From an uncultured Clostridia bacterium (GTDB lineage: Bacteria; Bacillota; Clostridia; Christensenellales; Borkfalkiaceae): a stretch of 64,000 bases of DNA. A program made the position numbers and the translations under genes. How positions within the stretch are numbered: the stretch's first letter is position 1; every line of letters begins with the position of its first letter. The notes beneath the pieces are model-generated. The model was not told where the DNA came from. It saw only the letters and a program-made list of their open reading frames with translations, and did not search any database. Location of the stretch: the NCBI GenBank assembly GCA_934271245.1, contig CAKQQY010000002.1, forward strand, positions 62,001 to 126,000, written 5' to 3'. Of the stretch, positions 61,081 to 64,000 are shown in pieces.

Positions 61081-61375
61081 TTTTTGAAAATTTTTCCTTT
61101 TTATCCCCGTCGAGTTCCGCTCTCTTTCTTGTTCGCCGCTCCGTTCTCCGACCCCCTTTCTCCCATTTTTCCCAACCCGCAATCCCGCCTTTCACTCTCC
61201 CCACGCTTCCGCCGCCCCACTACCCCTTTCTCTTTCGCCCCATGCTTACCATACACTTCAATGTCGTCGGTTGTCGCCCCCCATTTTCACCAACCACCCC
61301 GATTCCGCCGCCCCGCTCGCCCCTTTTTCTTCCGCTTCTCCGCGGCAGACGCGCGCCCCTTTCCGCATACGCGCG
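61081..61375 (+). other. C-rich, G-poor transcribed region
   Basis: By my count, 61141-61320 contains 90 C and 20 G. Imperfect repeats occur, for example CCGCCGCCCC at 61209 and 61306. Frames here encode only Pro/Ser/Phe-rich low-complexity sequence without a ribosome site, so coding is unlikely. The composition resembles a Rho-utilisation (rut) region. Confidence 0.6.
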
Positions 61376-61428
61376 ATTTAATTTAAAAAAAGTATTTGTT
61401 ATATATGTACAAAAACGAAAATTTGTGG

Positions 61429-61434
61429 TAGAAT
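61429..61434 (+). promoter_or_regulatory. Extended -10 promoter, apparently leaderless start
   Basis: TGGTAGAAT forms an extended -10 (TAGAAT at 61429-61434). The predicted start (about 61441) falls at the ATG at 61442. The earlier ATG at 61433 lies inside the -10 box, and no ribosome site precedes 61442. Confidence 0.6.
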
Positions 61435-61441
61435 GATATTT

Positions 61442-63703
61442 ATGAAAGTTGTACGTAAAATAAAAAAGCCGTTTTTTGTTGCGGCTTTTGCGATTACTTT
61501 AATATTATCGTTGACGTTGTTTTCGGCTTTTTCGGTTACGGCAAAAGCGGGAAGCGCCACGGCGGAATTTTATAATCCCGCCACTTTAAGAGAGTATAAA
61601 GAACTTATTTCGCCTATCGACAGTTATACGTCGGAAGACGTGTTTGCCGTGATATGCGGAAAATCTTTATACGTAGAAAAAGGCGACGGATATAAAACCA
61701 TTGAAGGGTTCAACAGCCCCAATCAGGTAAAACGTTTTAACGAGAACTATCTCGTAATATCCGACTACGGCTCGCTGTACCTTATCAACGTCGATTCGCT
61801 CGACAAGACCCCGTTGACTTTTGAAAAAACGGAAAACGTAGGCGCAAACTTTTTCGATATAAACGAAAATTATCTCGTTACCGTATATCAGCAAAACGCA
61901 TATCTTTACACGATGAACCCGCTTTCCGAAACGGGCGATTATCTTACGAGCAAGTTGCCGTTACCCCTTGCGGTAAACGGAAACAACCCTATCGCCGTAG
62001 ACAAAAACGGCATAGTATACTACGTCAATTCGGCAGACTTTAATATTCATTCTTACGATAAAGACACGGAAAAAGACGAAACCTTTTACGAACAGACTCC
62101 CACCGCGATGATCACGGGAACGGACGGACTTTATACGGTATCCGATAAGAGCGTGAACAAAATCGCTTACGCCGCTAAAACGAGAACCATTTTAACTTCG
62201 GAAGAAGAAGTTTACGATTTAGGCAAAATTTTATCCCCTTCGGGAATAGCCTTTTATAACGAAAATCTTATAATCACCGACTCGGAACTCAACGCCGTAT
62301 CGGAATTCAGCATCGTAAACGACAAACTGGTGTTTACCGGCTACGCCGTATGCAAAGGCAAGACCGCTTATAACAGAATAAGCGCGAACGTTTACCAAAC
62401 GGAAGTATATAAAGACGCCGTCGCCGTGGCAGACGAAAACAAAATAACCGTCGTAAGAAACGGAACCTTTATAAACCTTTTCCCCGAAGAAAAATTCACG
62501 TCTATTGCTCTCGGCGAAAATTCTATCGTAATAAAAACGGACGCGGAAAAACTGCTTTATTATTCGTTCGATAAAAAGGAATACGAAGAACTCCCCTTCT
62601 CGTCGGTAAAAGACGTATGTTACAGTAACGGCAAATATTACGTTCTTCATTACGACGTATTGTTTTACGGCGTGACCGCCGTCGAAGAAACTTCTCTTAA
62701 GTCCGCGGTTTTAATCGAAAGAATGAACGAAACCAACTTGACCGTAATGTCGGTGGACGTTTTCGGAAACGTTATCGCCGCCGATTCCGAAACGGTATAT
62801 TTTTACTACGCGAACGAAAATTACGTTAAAAACGGCAAAACCTTGTCGCTCGATAGCGTTAAAAAGATAATTCCCGACGCGATAGGCAACTTAACGTTCT
62901 TGTCGAACGGAAAATTATATAATTACGACGGCGCGAACTTAACCGAGAAAACCTTTACCGCGGCGGTTTCGACCGAAACCGTAACGAGCGCGGCATTCGA
63001 TACGTATAAAGGCGAACTGTATTTTACCGTATATAACGAAGAAGCGATTTTAAAAACTTCCGACAGCGGAAACACAGCGTTATCGGATTTTTCCGGCGAC
63101 GCGCTTTTCTCCCCTGCGGAATACCTGAAAACCATCGTGTTTAATTCCGACGTACCCGAAAAAGTTTACGTAACGACGGGCGTCGGCGGATATAAGGTGC
63201 CGCTCATCACCAAAAACGACGATTATATTTTAATAAAGTCTGGCGATAACGTAAGAATTCCGCCCAAAACGGAAATAAAACCGATAAGCGAAATCAATTA
63301 TAACGGAAGAGATTTTTATCTTGCGAAAGTTACGGTAACGGGCGAAACGTTTAATTGTTACGTACCCGTTTCGTTCACCGTGACCACCCTTTCGGAAGAC
63401 GTAACCACCACGACGTTCACGCTCGGCAAAGTAAAAAACACGAAAGCGTATTCGGACAAATCGTTAAAAACGGAAATTTACGAACTCGAAGAAGATTCCG
63501 AAGTAAGAATATACGAAAAAACGGAAACCTACGCGAAAATCGCTTTCTACGACGGCGAAAAATACGTTGACGCATATATTTTGGCAGACGATATAAAAAT
63601 CGTTCCCAACACGCTTATAAGAAAACTTATAGTCGTTGCCGTAATCTCTCTTTGCGTGGCGGTATCTTCCCTTTACTTCATATTTAAACGCAAACGCGCG
63701 TAA
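61442..63703 (+). CDS. Large secreted, membrane-anchored protein: propeller-like ectodomain and SH3-like domains
   Basis: About 753 residues. The signal peptide FVAAFAITLILSLTLFSAF is followed by a probable cut at AKA|GS. Residues about 45-590 consist of repeated short strands (for example EDVFAVICGKSLYVEKGDGY, FFDINENYLVTVYQQNAYLY, NGIVYYVNSADFNIHSYDKD) suggesting one or two beta-propellers. Two SH3-like units follow (about 595-655 and 670-720; NTKAYSDKSLKTEIYELEED), then a membrane segment LIVVAVISLCVAVSSLYFIF and KRKRA. The C-terminal part is related to the 237-residue protein at 59596. Function unknown; likely faces the cell wall. Confidence 0.78.
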   Translation: MKVVRKIKKPFFVAAFAITLILSLTLFSAFSVTAKAGSATAEFYNPATLREYKELISPIDSYTSEDVFAVICGKSLYVEKGDGYKTIEGFNSPNQVKRFNENYLVISDYGSLYLINVDSLDKTPLTFEKTENVGANFFDINENYLVTVYQQNAYLYTMNPLSETGDYLTSKLPLPLAVNGNNPIAVDKNGIVYYVNSADFNIHSYDKDTEKDETFYEQTPTAMITGTDGLYTVSDKSVNKIAYAAKTRTILTSEEEVYDLGKILSPSGIAFYNENLIITDSELNAVSEFSIVNDKLVFTGYAVCKGKTAYNRISANVYQTEVYKDAVAVADENKITVVRNGTFINLFPEEKFTSIALGENSIVIKTDAEKLLYYSFDKKEYEELPFSSVKDVCYSNGKYYVLHYDVLFYGVTAVEETSLKSAVLIERMNETNLTVMSVDVFGNVIAADSETVYFYYANENYVKNGKTLSLDSVKKIIPDAIGNLTFLSNGKLYNYDGANLTEKTFTAAVSTETVTSAAFDTYKGELYFTVYNEEAILKTSDSGNTALSDFSGDALFSPAEYLKTIVFNSDVPEKVYVTTGVGGYKVPLITKNDDYILIKSGDNVRIPPKTEIKPISEINYNGRDFYLAKVTVTGETFNCYVPVSFTVTTLSEDVTTTTFTLGKVKNTKAYSDKSLKTEIYELEEDSEVRIYEKTETYAKIAFYDGEKYVDAYILADDIKIVPNTLIRKLIVVAVISLCVAVSSLYFIFKRKRA

Positions 63704-63724
63704 CTTTAATTTTATTTTAACCAT

Positions 63725-63756
63725 TACACCCGTCGGCAAAACTGCCGACGGGTGTA
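63725..63756 (+). terminator. Strong Rho-independent terminator
   Basis: TACACCCGTCGGCA and TGCCGACGGGTGTA form a 14-bp perfect stem with a 4-nt loop, followed by CTTTTTT. It ends the 753-residue protein gene 22 nt after its stop. Confidence 0.95.
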
Positions 63757-64000
63757 CTTTTTTACACTGCAATAATATTTAACCGATAACTTTTAACGTA
63801 ATCATATGAGCAGAGAACCATACCGTTTATAAAGCAAAACTTTTCCCACGCACATATACTATTACGTTACTAAAGAAGGTTTCGAACATAAAAATTAAAG
63901 CCGTAACACATTCGACAGAATACTTTATTTTTCGCGCTGCCATTTATCTTTTTTCCGAATAACATTGACTTTACCGAAAAAAAGTGCTAACATAACTGTA
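63757..64000. other. AT-rich right flank with outward promoter
   Basis: No coding frame with a ribosome site was seen. Near the edge TTGACT (63965-63970), 17 nt, TAACAT (63988-63993) form a plus-strand promoter reading out of the window. Confidence 0.55.

Noticed and set aside
60969..61436. Plus-strand frame of 155 residues in the 61-kb intergenic region
   Set aside because: It is Pro/Ser/Phe-rich low complexity caused by the C/T-rich sequence, has no ribosome site, and runs into the promoter of the next gene.
63964..63990. Possible CIRCE element at the right edge
   Set aside because: AGTGCTAA looks like a right arm, but the expected left arm at the standard spacing does not match.

Overview
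The window looks like a chromosome segment of an uncultured gut-type member of the Clostridia (Firmicutes). The hrcA-grpE-dnaK-dnaJ-prmA-mtaB and rimP-nusA-rnpM-ylxQ-infB-rbfA-nrnA-truB-ribF gene orders, AGGAG-type ribosome sites, sigma-A promoters (for example TTGACA-N17-TACAAT) and a CIRCE-like element all point that way. Nearly every gene is on the minus strand. The plus-strand genes are an AraC regulator and two membrane-anchored surface proteins. No rRNA, tRNA or CRISPR array was recognised. Species-level placement is not possible from sequence reading alone.

Layout. 1-9.6 kb: an exopolysaccharide/cell-surface glycan operon (DegT aminotransferase, lipid-linked sugar transferase, ATP-grasp, four glycosyltransferases, EpsG-type polymerase, pyruvyl transferase running off the left edge), with a good promoter at 9558-9586. 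9.6-17.5 kb: the HrcA heat-shock operon plus PrmA, MtaB, a HIT protein and a YbaK-type deacylase. 17.6-32.5 kb: a glycan-use locus. One operon of about 12 kb reads from a promoter at 29602-29630 and holds two ABC permeases, a lipoprotein binding protein, a secreted and a cytoplasmic Asp-box (sialidase-like) protein, two secreted proteins sharing a three-times-repeated module, a 38-residue peptide and a nucleoside hydrolase. A divergent AraC regulator and two SGNH hydrolases sit beside it. 32.9-40.5 kb: mixed housekeeping (S26-like peptidase, MalQ, PurA, CPBP protease, SDR, EF-P, M24 peptidase, endonuclease-IV-like TIM barrel). 40.6-51.4 kb: the nusA/infB translation operon, then a truncated PolC-like exonuclease and IspG.

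51.5-63.7 kb is the unusual part. A discrete, terminator-bounded operon encodes only virion head/neck and DNA-packaging proteins (terminase, small protein, portal, scaffold, capsid, connector-like, propeller-like, coiled-coil). No integrase, lysis, tail-fibre, tape-measure or replication gene is visible. The order resembles a P22-type podovirus head module. It lies next to a phage-type regulator and two membrane-anchored SH3-like surface proteins. The 614-bp region between the regulator and the second surface protein carries divergent promoters, two 12-bp operator-like repeats, an exact LexA/SOS-box consensus and a C-rich, G-poor transcript region. It is either a decayed prophage or a domesticated head-only element, and it is the best candidate here for an undescribed system.

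Functional identities are from motif recognition in the translations. Starts were revised where a ribosome site or promoter contradicted the longest reading frame.
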